Source: Nocardioides agri | GTDB taxonomy: Bacteria > Actinomycetota > Actinomycetes > Propionibacteriales > Nocardioidaceae | Assembly: GCF_013778305.1 (NCBI RefSeq) | Contig: NZ_JACEIC010000002.1 | Location: 3,311,669 to 3,375,668, forward strand | Reading direction: 5' to 3' | DNA length: 64,000 nt | Part shown: piece after piece, positions 1-8,213 of the stretch | Layout of the letters: every line of letters begins with the position of its first letter | Numbering within the stretch: the stretch's first letter is position 1 | Position numbers and translations under genes: made by a program | Notes under the pieces: model-generated | Databases searched by the model: none | Told to the model about the DNA's origin: nothing | The model's input: only the letters and a program-made list of their open reading frames with translations

Positions 1-435
1 GTGCCGCTCGCCGCGGTCACGGTCATCCTGGCCGTGGTGGTGCCGAGGTTCCGCCGATGGGCGGGACCGATGCCCATGCTCCTGAGCCTCGCCGCACTCA
101 TCTTGACGCCGCTGTCGACGTCCTCCGGCGAGACCCTCGAGCACTCGGTGCCCGAGACGAGGCTCGTCGAGGAGCACGCCGAGCTCGGGGACCAGCTGAT
201 CTGGTTCACCGCCGTGCTGTTCATCCTGTCGGCGACGTACTGGTGGCTCGACCGGCGGCGCCTCGCGACCGGACCCGGCGCCGCGACGCGCGACCGACTG
301 CGAACCCTGACGTCCGTCGTCGGCGTGCTGGCAGTGGTGGCGGCGCTCGGGACCGGTGTCCAGGTAGCTCGGATCGGCCACAGCGGCGCCAAGGCCGCCT
401 GGTCCGACAGCGGTGCTGCATCGACAGGACCCTGA
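1..435 (+). CDS. DUF2231-like membrane protein, 5' end cut by window
   Basis: This is the 3' part of a membrane protein gene; the frame is open at base 1, so the GTG there is probably internal. Three hydrophobic segments are visible (about residues 1-13, 20-40 and 65-80, with a fourth near 100-120). The C-terminal GHSGAKAAW-type ending and the HAELGD segment resemble the DUF2231 family of small predicted haem- or redox-associated membrane proteins, whose function is not established. It stops 20 bases before the response regulator, so it may be the first member of the same transcript. Family call is by motif memory, not by alignment. Confidence 0.55.
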   Translation: MPLAAVTVILAVVVPRFRRWAGPMPMLLSLAALILTPLSTSSGETLEHSVPETRLVEEHAELGDQLIWFTAVLFILSATYWWLDRRRLATGPGAATRDRLRTLTSVVGVLAVVAALGTGVQVARIGHSGAKAAWSDSGAASTGP

Positions 436-455
436 GTGGCGCTACCGTGGCAGAC

Positions 456-1145
456 ATGGTGCGTCTTCTTCTGGTCGAGGACGACCCGGACATCAGGCGC
501 ACCCTCGCGCGAGGGCTGGGGGAGCAGGGCGCGACCGTCGTGCCCGTGGCGACTGCCGTCGAGGCGATCAAGGCCGTCGCCAGCGAGCGCCCCGACGCTG
601 TCGTGCTCGATCTCGGCCTGCCGGACCTCGATGGCGCCGACGTCCTGGCGCTGATCCGTTCGAGCAGTGATCTTCCGGTCGTGGTCGCGACCGCTCGGGA
701 CGAGGAGCGCGAGATCGTGCGTCTGCTCGACGCGGGTGCCGACGACTACCTGATCAAGCCGTTCTCGGCCGCGCAGGTGATGGCTCGCGTGCGCGCGGTA
801 CTGCGCCGTACGGCGCCCGCGGCCCGAGAGGACCAACGCGTGGTCGTCGGGGACCTGGTCGTCGACCCGGTGTCCCGCACGGCCAGCCTGGAAGGCCGGG
901 AGCTGACGCTCAACCGCAAGGAGTTCGACCTGCTGTTCGCGCTGGCGTCGCGGGCGGGCGAGGTGGTGACGAAGCGGCAGCTGCTCGCCGAGGTGTGGCA
1001 GATGCCGTGGGGTGGCGCCGACCGGACCGTGGACGTGCACCTGTCCTGGCTGAGGCGCAAGCTGGGGGAGACGGCGTCCGAGCCGCGCTACCTGGTGAGC
1101 GTGCGCGGGGTCGGCGTGAAGGTCGTCGACCCGAGCACGTCATGA
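456..1145 (+). CDS. OmpR-family response regulator
   Basis: A 229-residue two-component response regulator. The receiver domain (about residues 1-115) has the acidic pair in LLLVEDDPD, the phospho-acceptor Asp in VVLDLGLPDLDG, the conserved Thr in VVVATARD and the Lys in YLIKPF. The C-terminal winged helix (about 135-225) has the OmpR features LTLNRKEFDLL and a VDVHLSWLRRKLG recognition region. The ATG at 456 places the receiver domain at the extreme N-terminus; a much longer upstream frame exists but reads through the previous gene. The stop codon overlaps the start of the histidine kinase by four bases, so the two are translationally coupled. It may control the redox operon that follows at 2554, which is inference from position. 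Confidence 0.93.
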   Translation: MVRLLLVEDDPDIRRTLARGLGEQGATVVPVATAVEAIKAVASERPDAVVLDLGLPDLDGADVLALIRSSSDLPVVVATARDEEREIVRLLDAGADDYLIKPFSAAQVMARVRAVLRRTAPAAREDQRVVVGDLVVDPVSRTASLEGRELTLNRKEFDLLFALASRAGEVVTKRQLLAEVWQMPWGGADRTVDVHLSWLRRKLGETASEPRYLVSVRGVGVKVVDPSTS

Positions 1146-2482
1146 CCTTGCGCCAGCGCATCCTCCTGCTGGCGGTGGGTGCGGCCTCGGCTGTGATGCT
1201 GCTGTTCGCGATCCCGCTGTGGCTGCTGCTCGACGGCGCGGCCACGGAGGAGGGGCGGGAGAACGCTGCGGACGTGGCACGTGGTGTCGCCGACTACGTC
1301 AGCACCGGTTCGACGGACGTCCAGACCCTCTCGGCGTACGTCGACCGCATCAACGACCGCGGGGACCGGGCCACCGTGACGGTCCTCCTGCCGGATGGCA
1401 CCCAGCTGGGCGCCGACCTCCCGGGCGATGCGCCGACCGACGTCGAGGAGGGCGCACCGCACGACGGGGACGGCGACCAGGACGACGAGGGGCTGATGCC
1501 GGTCTCGGAGCCGGAGGTGCACGAGGTCGACGACGGTCAGCTCGTCAGCGTGCACGCCAGCACCGCCGACGGGCCGGTCACTGTCCTGGCGTTCGCGACG
1601 GCCGGCGATGCCCACGACCGGATGGTCGATCGGCTGCTTCTCCTCGCCGCAGCTGCCGCCGTCCTCCTGCTGTTGGCGGCCGGCGCGGCCGAGATCGTGG
1701 TGCGCCGCCTCGTCCGTGACCTCGACGACGCAGCGGCCGTGGCGGACCGGCTCGCGGAGGGCGACCTGTCGGCGCGCGCGCCCGAGGACGGAGTCGCGTC
1801 AGAGGTACGGAGGGTCTCCGCCGCACTGAACCGGCTGGCCGGCCGGATCGGCGACCTGCTCGCAGCCGAGCGCGAGACTGTGGCCGACCTGTCGCACCGG
1901 TTGAGGACACCGCTCACCGCCGTGCGGCTGGACGTCGAGGCGCTGCCGTCGTCCGAGCGGACCGACGAGCTCGAGTCGCACCTCGACCATCTCGAGCGCA
2001 CCCTGACCGCGGTGATCCGCGCTGCCCGCCGGCCCGAGCGCGAAGGGGTCCGGCCGCGCTGTGACGCCGTGGCGGTGCTGCGGGAGCGCGTGGACTTCTG
2101 GTGGCCACTGGCCGAGGACCAGGGGCGCGAGCTCGAGGTGAACTCCCCGGACGGTGCGCTGATGGTGCGGTGCGCCGAGGACGACCTGCGGGCCGCTGTG
2201 GACGCCCTGATGGAGAACTGCATCGCCCACACGTCGGAGGGCGTCCCACTGTCGGTCGAGCTCACCGGTCCGGCTTCCGCGACCGACCTGGTCCGGCTCG
2301 AGATCCGCGACCGCGGGCCGGGCATCCCGGCCGGCGCCGGGCTCCGCGGCCGCAGCGACCGCGGCTCCACGGGCCTCGGCCTGGACATAGCGCGAACCTG
2401 CGCAGAGGCGAGCGGGGGGCGGCTGGAGTTCGAGCGCCGCGACGGTTGGACCGTGGTGCGGCTGTTCCTCGGCACCGATTGA
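1142..2482 (+). CDS. Sensor histidine kinase
   Basis: A 446-residue membrane histidine kinase, partner of the regulator just upstream (ATGA overlap). Transmembrane segment 1 is at about residues 8-30 and segment 2 at about 165-187; between them lies an acidic extracytoplasmic loop rich in Asp and Glu. A HAMP linker follows, then the HisKA region with the phospho-acceptor His in DLSHRLRTPLTA, and the ATPase domain with N box (LMENCIAHTSEG), G1 (RDRGPGIP) and G2 (GLGLDIART). The upstream in-frame extension overlaps the regulator and was rejected. The strongly acidic sensor loop could bind a cation, but no ligand can be deduced. Confidence 0.92.
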   Translation: MTLRQRILLLAVGAASAVMLLFAIPLWLLLDGAATEEGRENAADVARGVADYVSTGSTDVQTLSAYVDRINDRGDRATVTVLLPDGTQLGADLPGDAPTDVEEGAPHDGDGDQDDEGLMPVSEPEVHEVDDGQLVSVHASTADGPVTVLAFATAGDAHDRMVDRLLLLAAAAAVLLLLAAGAAEIVVRRLVRDLDDAAAVADRLAEGDLSARAPEDGVASEVRRVSAALNRLAGRIGDLLAAERETVADLSHRLRTPLTAVRLDVEALPSSERTDELESHLDHLERTLTAVIRAARRPEREGVRPRCDAVAVLRERVDFWWPLAEDQGRELEVNSPDGALMVRCAEDDLRAAVDALMENCIAHTSEGVPLSVELTGPASATDLVRLEIRDRGPGIPAGAGLRGRSDRGSTGLGLDIARTCAEASGGRLEFERRDGWTVVRLFLGTD

Positions 2483-2553
2483 CAGGTGGATTTGACGTTG
2501 ATTTGACTGGTTGTTCCGGAACGTCTGAGCCGCCCCGAGCCACCGTGGGCGTC

Positions 2554-2826
2554 ATGAACGACAGTCCTCGCCGCCGTCTCCTCCGCACCGCCCGGATGAC
2601 CACGATCGGCATCGTCGCCACAGCGGCCGCCGGCACCGCTGCCCTCACCGCGGCGGCGTCGCACGCCACCGCCCAGAACGGCGTCGGCGGCGGCGACTCC
2701 GGCACCTCGGACGTCACCGGGTGGTCCAACCGATCGAGCTCGCTCGACTCCCCGTCGGGCTCGAGCCCGGGGATCGTCCAGGTGCCGTCGGACAGCCAGC
2801 CACAGGGAGGGTCGAACGCGTCATGA
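2554..2826 (+). CDS. Small exported Ser/Gly-rich protein of the ApbE operon
   Basis: A 90-residue protein with an arginine-rich N-terminus (PRRRLLR) followed by a hydrophobic Ala-rich core and a possible cleavage site after ASHATA, so it is exported by Sec or Tat. The mature part is only about 50 residues, rich in Ser, Gly, Gln and Pro, with no known domain. It contains TSDVTGWSNRS, which loosely resembles the Asp...Thr/Ser-Gly-x-Thr/Ser motif that ApbE enzymes flavinylate, although the usual FMN-binding domain is absent. Its stop overlaps the ApbE start by four bases. A role as the FMN-carrying partner is a hypothesis only; no homologous family is recognised. Confidence 0.7.
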   Translation: MNDSPRRRLLRTARMTTIGIVATAAAGTAALTAAASHATAQNGVGGGDSGTSDVTGWSNRSSSLDSPSGSSPGIVQVPSDSQPQGGSNAS

Positions 2827-3722
2827 CCACGCGCACCTGGTCCGACTGGTCCTGCACGGTCCGCGCCGTCGTCGCCGGCGGCCCGGCGGTCGCCGACGGG
2901 GCCGCCGGGATCGTGCGCGACCTGATGGCGGACGTGGACCGCGCGGTCAGCCGGTTCCGGGCCGACTCCGAGCTGGAGCACGTCAACGACGTCGCACCGC
3001 GGCTCGTCCCGGTCCGGCCCCTGACGCTCACCCTGGTGGCTGTCGCGCTGGACGCGGCCCGGCATACGGACGGCGCAGTCGACCCGACGGTCGGTCACCA
3101 CCTCGTCCGGTGGGGCTACGACGCCGACATCGACTCGGTCGGTGGCGGCGACGTGCTGCCCGCCGGTGCGCGTGCCGACTGGCAGCGGGTCGTGGTCGAC
3201 CTCGACCTCGGCCGCGTCGGCGTCCCGCGCGGGCTGCGCCTCGATCTCGGTGCCACCGCCAAGGCCTGGACCGCGGATACGGCAGCCCGGCGGATCGCAG
3301 CCCGCTACCGCTGTCCCGCGCTGGTCGAGATCGGCGGCGACGTCGCCGCCGCCGGCACTCCCGACGAGCCTTGGTCGGTCTGGGTCGCCGAGACCGCGGG
3401 CGGGCCGGGGGAGATCGTCGGCCTCGCTCACGGCGGGCTGGCGACCTCATCGACCACCGTCCGCCGTTGGCGTACCGCCGCCGGGGCAGCGCACCACGTG
3501 ATCGACCCGCGCACCGGCGCCCCCGCCCGTGGCGCGATCCGGACGGCCACGGTCTGGGCACCCTCCTGCGTCGAGGCCAACACGCTCAGCACGGCGGCGC
3601 TGGTCTGGGGTGCGTCGACGGCCGCTCGGTTCGAGCCGGCGGGAGTGACCGCCAGGCTGGTTGATGACTCTGGCTCGGCCCGGTATCTCGGTGCCTGGCC
3701 GGCGAAGGAGCGTGCGGCATGA
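2823..3722 (+). CDS. apbE: FAD:protein FMN transferase ApbE
   Basis: A 299-residue ApbE-family enzyme, which transfers FMN from FAD to a Thr or Ser of target proteins. Family features are AVDPTVGHHLVRWGYD, LDLGATAKAWTAD (the conserved DLGAxxKG-type motif, here with Ala), the IGGDVAAAG segment, and HHVIDPRTGAPA near the C-terminus. There is no signal peptide or lipobox, so the enzyme is predicted to be cytoplasmic, unlike many Gram-positive ApbE lipoproteins. It sits in a run of five genes that overlap by four bases each, with membrane and iron-sulphur electron carriers, which fits a role in maturing a covalent flavoprotein of that chain. Confidence 0.9.
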   Translation: MTTRTWSDWSCTVRAVVAGGPAVADGAAGIVRDLMADVDRAVSRFRADSELEHVNDVAPRLVPVRPLTLTLVAVALDAARHTDGAVDPTVGHHLVRWGYDADIDSVGGGDVLPAGARADWQRVVVDLDLGRVGVPRGLRLDLGATAKAWTADTAARRIAARYRCPALVEIGGDVAAAGTPDEPWSVWVAETAGGPGEIVGLAHGGLATSSTTVRRWRTAAGAAHHVIDPRTGAPARGAIRTATVWAPSCVEANTLSTAALVWGASTAARFEPAGVTARLVDDSGSARYLGAWPAKERAA

Positions 3723-4315
3723 CGCTGTGGTTCGTTGCCCGCGCCGCCGGGTTCATGGCGATGCTCGGCGCGACCGTCGCCATCTGTCTCGGCGCGACCG
3801 CGTCCGGTTCGACGGACGCGACGCGTCGGCTGCTGACGCAGCTTGCGCACCGCTCGGCCGCCGTGGTCACCCTCTCCCTGCTCGCCCTCCATGCTGCTCT
3901 GCTCGTCGTCGACAGCCATGTCGCGATCTCGGTCCCAGGCGCACTCGTGCCGTTCACCGCCGGCTACCGCGCCGTCGCGGTGGGTTTGGGGACGCTCGGC
4001 ATGTACTGCCTCGTCGTGGTCGCCATCACCGGGGCGCTTCGCGGACGCTTGGCCGGCTCCGCCCGCGCCGCGCGGTGGTGGCGGCCCGTCCACGCCATCG
4101 CGTACGCCGTGTGGCCGCTGGCGATCCTCCATGGGATCTTCGCCGGCACCGACACCGGGACCTGGTGGGCCTGGAGCCTGTACGGCGGCTCCGCTGGAGC
4201 GGTGGTGCTCGCGGTCTGGTGGCGGCTGGTCGCCGAGGAGAGGCACCTGGCCGGTCAGGTCGCCGTTCGTCGTCAGCAGCATCGAGCCCTCGACTCTGCC
4301 GGGAGGCGATCATGA
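3719..4315 (+). CDS. Ferric-reductase-like transmembrane protein
   Basis: A 198-residue membrane protein with about five hydrophobic segments. Paired histidines in LAHRSAAVVTLSLLALH and in PVHAIAYAVWPLAILHG have the spacing expected of bis-haem b ligation in the ferric reductase-like transmembrane domain family. It has no flavin or NAD domain of its own, so it would need the NuoF-like and ferredoxin partners encoded next to feed electrons. A reasonable model is electron transfer across the membrane to a flavinylated acceptor. The start overlaps the ApbE stop by four bases and its own stop overlaps the next gene by four bases. Haem binding is inferred from the histidine pattern. Confidence 0.8.
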   Translation: MTLWFVARAAGFMAMLGATVAICLGATASGSTDATRRLLTQLAHRSAAVVTLSLLALHAALLVVDSHVAISVPGALVPFTAGYRAVAVGLGTLGMYCLVVVAITGALRGRLAGSARAARWWRPVHAIAYAVWPLAILHGIFAGTDTGTWWAWSLYGGSAGAVVLAVWWRLVAEERHLAGQVAVRRQQHRALDSAGRRS

Positions 4316-5526
4316 CCGTCGTCGATGTCCAGACCACCCGCCTGCTCGCCGGTGGCATCCAGGGCGACCACGTCGCCCTGGCTCCGCACCGCGCGATCCA
4401 CGGCGACCTGCGGCCGATGACCCAGGCCGCGCTCGCGGCCGCCGCCGCGAACGTGCACCTGCTCGGCCGGGGCGGCGCCGCGTTCCCGGTCGCCACGAAG
4501 CTCGCGGCGGTGGAGGCGGGGCCGCGCGTCGAGGTGGTCGTGAACGGCTCCGAGAGCGAGCCGGCCAGCCGCAAGGACCGCACGCTGATGACGCTCGTCC
4601 CGCACCTGGTCGTCGACGGCGCGCTGCTCGTCGCGCGGGCGCTGCGGACCAGCCGGGTGACGATCGCCGTGCACGACCGGGCGGCGTACGCCTCGCTCGC
4701 GGTCGCGCTCGACGAGCGACGTCGAGCCGAGCCGCACCGCGAGTCCGTGGACGTCCGGCTGCAGCCGGGTCGCTTCGTCGGCGGTGAGGTGCGTGCGGTG
4801 CTCAACGGGCTCGACGGCCGGGCCCCGGTGCCACCTGGACGGCGGACGCTTCCGACGATCCGCGGCCTGCACGGGTCACCCACCTTCGCGAGCAACGTCG
4901 AGACGTTCGCTCAGCTCGCGCTGCTCGGCTCCCTGGGACCACAGGCGTTCGCCTCGGTCGGCGACCCGCTGGAGCGAGGCACGACGCTGCTCACGCTGGT
5001 CGGCGCCGTGCCCGCGCCCGGAGTCGTCGAGGTCCCCACCGGGGTGTCGATCGACGCCCTGCTGGGGCCTGGCGACGGGCCGGTCCTGATCGGGGGCTAC
5101 CACGGCCGTTGGGTGTCCGACGCGCACGGACTGCGCGTGACGCGTCCGCTCCTTCGCGATGCCCGGGTCCCGCTCAATGCCGGCGTGATCGCCCGGCTGC
5201 CCACCTCGGGCTGCGCGCTCGCCGAGGTTTCAGCAGTCACGACCTGGCTGGCCGGCCAGTCCGCCGGCCAGTGCGGACCTTGCCTGTTCGGCACCAACGC
5301 CGTCGCCCGCGACGTGGCTGAACTGCTGGCCGGCCGGACGGCGCCGCAGGTGAAGGCTCGGCTCGAAGGCCTGATCCGCCGCGGCGCCTGCGCCCACCCG
5401 GACGGCACCGCCGCGTTCGTCGCAAGCGCGCTGGCCTCAATGTCCGAGGAGATCGCGGCGCACGGGAACGGACGCGGCTGCGGCCGACCGTACCTCGGCG
5501 TCCTCCCGCTGGGGGGTGCCCGATGA
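4312..5526 (+). CDS. NuoF/SLBB-like NADH-type flavoprotein with C-terminal Fe-S domain
   Basis: A 404-residue protein related to the 51 kDa subunit of respiratory complex I and to RnfC-like proteins. The N-terminal half has LGRGGAAFP and VVNGSESEPASRKDRTLM, the flavin and NAD binding region. The middle part (LVGAVPAPGVVEVPTGVSIDALL) is an SLBB-type domain. The C-terminus carries SAGQCGPCLFG, RRGACAHPDG and GRGCGRP, consistent with one 4Fe-4S cluster. It is shorter than typical NuoF and lacks a long N-terminus. Within the operon it is the likely entry point for electrons from NADH or another pyridine nucleotide, passing them to the ferredoxin or the haem protein. Confidence 0.85.
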   Translation: MTVVDVQTTRLLAGGIQGDHVALAPHRAIHGDLRPMTQAALAAAAANVHLLGRGGAAFPVATKLAAVEAGPRVEVVVNGSESEPASRKDRTLMTLVPHLVVDGALLVARALRTSRVTIAVHDRAAYASLAVALDERRRAEPHRESVDVRLQPGRFVGGEVRAVLNGLDGRAPVPPGRRTLPTIRGLHGSPTFASNVETFAQLALLGSLGPQAFASVGDPLERGTTLLTLVGAVPAPGVVEVPTGVSIDALLGPGDGPVLIGGYHGRWVSDAHGLRVTRPLLRDARVPLNAGVIARLPTSGCALAEVSAVTTWLAGQSAGQCGPCLFGTNAVARDVAELLAGRTAPQVKARLEGLIRRGACAHPDGTAAFVASALASMSEEIAAHGNGRGCGRPYLGVLPLGGAR

Positions 5527-5732
5527 GACTCGACGTCGACTGGACCCGCTGCGACGGCCACGGGCTCTGCGCACTCCTGCTCTCGGAGAACATCGTCGAG
5601 GACGTTGACGGTTACCCCATCCTGATCGGCTCCGACGTCGCTCCGCAGACGCTGCGGCACGCCCGCCGCGCCGTGGCGACCTGTCCGGCGCTCGCACTAC
5701 GGCTGGAGGGCGACGCATCGGCGAGATCCTGA
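5523..5732 (+). CDS. Small 3Fe-4S-type ferredoxin
   Basis: A 69-residue ferredoxin. The cluster ligands are Cys10 and Cys16 in RCDGHGLC and a single Cys near residue 54 in ATCPALAL, the three-Cys pattern of actinobacterial 3Fe-4S ferredoxins, with His in place of the usual fourth ligand. Such proteins commonly serve cytochromes P450, but here the gene overlaps the NuoF-like gene by four bases and closes the ApbE electron-transfer operon, so it is more likely a carrier between that flavoprotein and the membrane component. It is the last gene of the operon; about 500 non-coding bases follow. Confidence 0.88.
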   Translation: MRLDVDWTRCDGHGLCALLLSENIVEDVDGYPILIGSDVAPQTLRHARRAVATCPALALRLEGDASARS

Positions 5733-6230
5733 AAGGTGGCAGCATTTCCGCGGTCCGGCAGTGGTGACCGACCGCGGCGATCTGGACATCGCGAAGAACC
5801 ACGCCTGCGGCGAAGTGGGCCTGCGGCGAGCCACCTGATGTCGGGCGAGCGACGCTGCATCCTGGGCGGGGTGTTGCTGCGTGCTCAACGTTCGCCCTAG
5901 CGCTCGTGCGCAGATTTCGGACCAGCCGTGTGCACGCGCCATTGACAGCCCGCGGCGCGGGGCGTCTGACCTGCGCAAACGAACTGCGCGAAGATCCCGC
6001 CAAGGGTGTTCGCGAAAGTTCGTGGCACCCTGTTGCGAAGTTCGGCTCCACCGGTCCTTCCGGTGGAGCCGTTCGCGTCTGTCAGGAACGTCTGGGTGGG
6101 TCCAATCGACAGGTCGGCGCGCGGAACGCTTGCTCGCGGAATGCATGAGCGGGCGGGACGTGAGGGCTCCGTCCCAACATGCGCCCGGCTGGCGGCCTGA
6201 CGTCGGATCCCCCGGGACTACCGTCGAGTC
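5733..6230 (+). other. Intergenic stretch, no gene seen
   Basis: Nearly 500 bases between the ferredoxin and the NTF2-like gene. Open frames here lack ribosome sites and show no recognisable protein. The only clear structure is the hairpin at 6043-6071. Confidence 0.6.
6043..6071. terminator. Strong hairpin, possible terminator
   Basis: A perfect 12-base-pair stem (CGGCTCCACCGG pairing with CCGGTGGAGCCG) with the five-base loop TCCTT. It has no T-run on either strand, so it is not a classic intrinsic terminator, but GC-rich hairpins without T-runs are common in actinobacteria. It lies 311 bases after the ferredoxin stop and 160 before the next gene. Confidence 0.4.
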
Positions 6231-6644
6231 ATGGCGACCATGTTGGAGCGTTTGCGCGACGCGACGAACGCGCACGACGTCGGGCTGCTGGCGTCGTTGT
6301 TCGACGAGGGCTACCGAAGTACGCAACCACTGCACCCGGGCCGTGGTTTTGGCGGGAGCTCTCAGGTACTCGAGAACTGGTCATCGGTCTTCGAGGGCGT
6401 GCCCGACTTCGACTCCGAACTGGTCGCATCAGTTGTGGCTGGGGAGACCGAGTGGGGGGAGTGGAGCTGGCGAGGTCACTACCTGGATGGCTCGCCCTTC
6501 GCCATGCGCGGGGTCACGATCCTCCTCATACGTGACGGCCTGGTCGTTGAAGGTCGTCTCTACATGGAGCCCGTCGAGACAGATGGCGGGGACATCGCCG
6601 CTGCTGTGCAGGAGCTCTACAGGCCGCCACCGCCCTCGCACTGA
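6231..6644 (+). CDS. NTF2/SnoaL-like protein
   Basis: A 137-residue single-domain protein with the NTF2-like plan: an N-terminal helix (MLERLRDATNAHDVGLLASLFDEGY), a middle segment with GGSSQVLENWSSVFEGVPDF, and alternating strands ending in LIRDGLVVEGRLYMEPVE. This fold is used by SnoaL-type cyclases, isomerases and many stress proteins of unknown substrate. It stands alone between non-coding stretches, so context gives no clue to the substrate. The ATG at 6231 is followed by another at 6240; either is possible. An enzymatic role cannot be assigned from sequence. Confidence 0.8.
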   Translation: MATMLERLRDATNAHDVGLLASLFDEGYRSTQPLHPGRGFGGSSQVLENWSSVFEGVPDFDSELVASVVAGETEWGEWSWRGHYLDGSPFAMRGVTILLIRDGLVVEGRLYMEPVETDGGDIAAAVQELYRPPPPSH

Positions 6645-6800
6645 CCCTTGCACGGGAGCTGGACGGCGCTGATTCCTGTGCAGAGCCTGTCCCGGCAACG
6701 AGTGCAGTCTCGGCGCCATGACGCACCCCGTGGGAAGCAGGGTCCGGACGTTCCGTCGATTCGCTCGACCAGAATCAGCGCCCTGTGCGCAACCATCCGC

Positions 6801-7637
6801 TCAGGTGGTGCCCAATCGGAATGCGGCCGGCGCCGGCGGTGGCCACGAGATCGCGTACTGGACGCCTGCGTCTCCCAGCGCAGCGCCGAGCGCGGCGGTG
6901 ACACGAGAGCACACGTCGAGCGCCGACTCGGGGTCGTGCCACAGCAGCAGCCTCAGCACCACTTCGGTCGGCGTGGCTGCCGTCATCGGGCACGTGGGTG
7001 GCGGCTCACCGAGCACCCCGGATACGGCGAGTGCGGTGTCCAGGACCAGTCGGATGAGATCGTCCGCGGCCGCGGGTCCGTCAACTGCGATGCGGACCTC
7101 CAGCTTCGACCGGGCCGAGCCGGACGCCGTGAGGTTCAGCAGGGACGAGTTCATCACCAGGTTGTTGGGCAGGTGGACGTGGGCGCCGTCGTAGGTCTGG
7201 ATGAGGACCTCACGGCTGTTGAGGTCGATCACGTGGCCCTCGTGGCCGTCACACTCGATCAGGTCCCCGGGTCGTAGCGGATGCCGCACCTGGATCACCA
7301 ACCCGGCGCCGAAGTTGTCGGCGACTCCGCGGCCGACCAGGACCAGCGCACCGAGGGTGATCAGCACCGCGATCAGGACCGGTTGAATCGGTGCACCGAG
7401 CAGGCTCAGGATGACTCCGGCGCCCAGGGCGTAGATGGCGTAGCGCACGAATTGGATGATCTGGAGCAGGACGTCGTCCGCCAGGTTCGGCACCCTGGCG
7501 CCGAGGCGCCGCGTCGCGCCCGCGACGTAGCGTGCCGCCAGGACGGTGCCGATCAGCACCAAGACCGCCCACACCAGGGTCCAGCCGTTGACGTCGAGGG
7601 TCCCGAGCGGAGTGTCCACAGTCCACGGGCTGGTCAC
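6801..7637 (-). CDS. MscS-family mechanosensitive channel
   Basis: A 278-residue small-conductance mechanosensitive channel protein. Three hydrophobic segments occupy about residues 18-40, 65-90 and 93-115; the last is the Gly/Ala-rich pore helix (ITLGALVLVGRGVADNFGAGLVI). It is followed by the beta domain with the characteristic HPLRPGDLIECDGHEGHV and LPNNLVMNSSLLN. Members open under membrane tension and release solutes on osmotic downshock. The gene is transcribed towards the NTF2-like gene and has no obvious operon partner. Length and topology are usual for the short MscS class. Confidence 0.88.
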   Translation of the reverse strand: MTSPWTVDTPLGTLDVNGWTLVWAVLVLIGTVLAARYVAGATRRLGARVPNLADDVLLQIIQFVRYAIYALGAGVILSLLGAPIQPVLIAVLITLGALVLVGRGVADNFGAGLVIQVRHPLRPGDLIECDGHEGHVIDLNSREVLIQTYDGAHVHLPNNLVMNSSLLNLTASGSARSKLEVRIAVDGPAAADDLIRLVLDTALAVSGVLGEPPPTCPMTAATPTEVVLRLLLWHDPESALDVCSRVTAALGAALGDAGVQYAISWPPPAPAAFRLGTT

Positions 7638-7876
7638 GGCCGACTCCTCCGCACCGCGATACCCTGCACGGTCGTCTTCATCTGGGACCTTCCTGGAGTG
7701 CGGCCTACCTCACTCAAGTCGGGTCAACGAAGGTGCGTCAAGGTGGGCTCGCCCTACGACTTGGCGGCCCGGGCAAGCAGCTCGAATGATCCAACGACGT
7801 CGCTACTCGCGATTGCGGACTCCGGTCGCTTGGGTGTGTGCGAGCGTTGTGCGAGGGCTGCCCTGCGGCTCTCCTC

Positions 7877-7972
7877 GGCGAGATCGCCCCGACCCACCCG
7901 CACAGCAACGTCGGAGGGCACGTCTACGAGTCCCTCCTCCGAATCGGCGACCTGACCGACCGGCAGTTCTGA
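7877..7972 (+). pseudogene. C-terminal remnant of a NarL/LuxR-type response regulator
   Basis: About 30 codons that end in a stop and read GEIAP...VYESLLRIGDLTDRQF. This resembles the end of NarL-type regulators; the intact one at 13352-14023 ends VVFAYESGLIRVGDPSQ after GEVAEDLHLGE. The middle of the recognition helix is missing, so the fragment is deleted as well as truncated. Its last codons and the following bases are duplicated at 18017-18102. The relationship is judged by eye and the segment is short. Confidence 0.4.
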
Positions 7973-8009
7973 CCGCGGCAGGCATCAGCAAAGGTCCGCC
8001 CTCTCCCGT
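7925..8009 (+). repeat. 85-base dispersed repeat, copy 1
   Basis: This segment matches 18017-18102 with about eight differences including one inserted base. It comprises the last codons of a response-regulator remnant plus the left arm of a hairpin (AAAGGTCCGCCCTCTC). In this copy the right arm is gone and the sequence continues differently after CCCGT, so the hairpin cannot form. Confidence 0.7.
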
Positions 8010-8213
8010 GTGCCGTGACGAGGCGGCCAAGTCCTTGCCGGACATATCCGGCGACGGCACCCGTTACGGGTGATGAGATCGGTCGCCAGCGGGCGGAGAG
8101 TGAGTGCCATCGAAGTCCGACCATGACCTTCGACAGAACTGGGCCGCGCATGCCGTCAACGCCAGCGCGACCGCCGAAGGGGCAACCCGTCCGCTGCGAG
8201 GAGAAGAGCGATC

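Noticed and set aside
5881..6672. 263-codon plus frame before and across the NTF2-like gene
   Set aside because: Arginine/serine-rich with no motif; it overlaps the well-supported NTF2-like frame.
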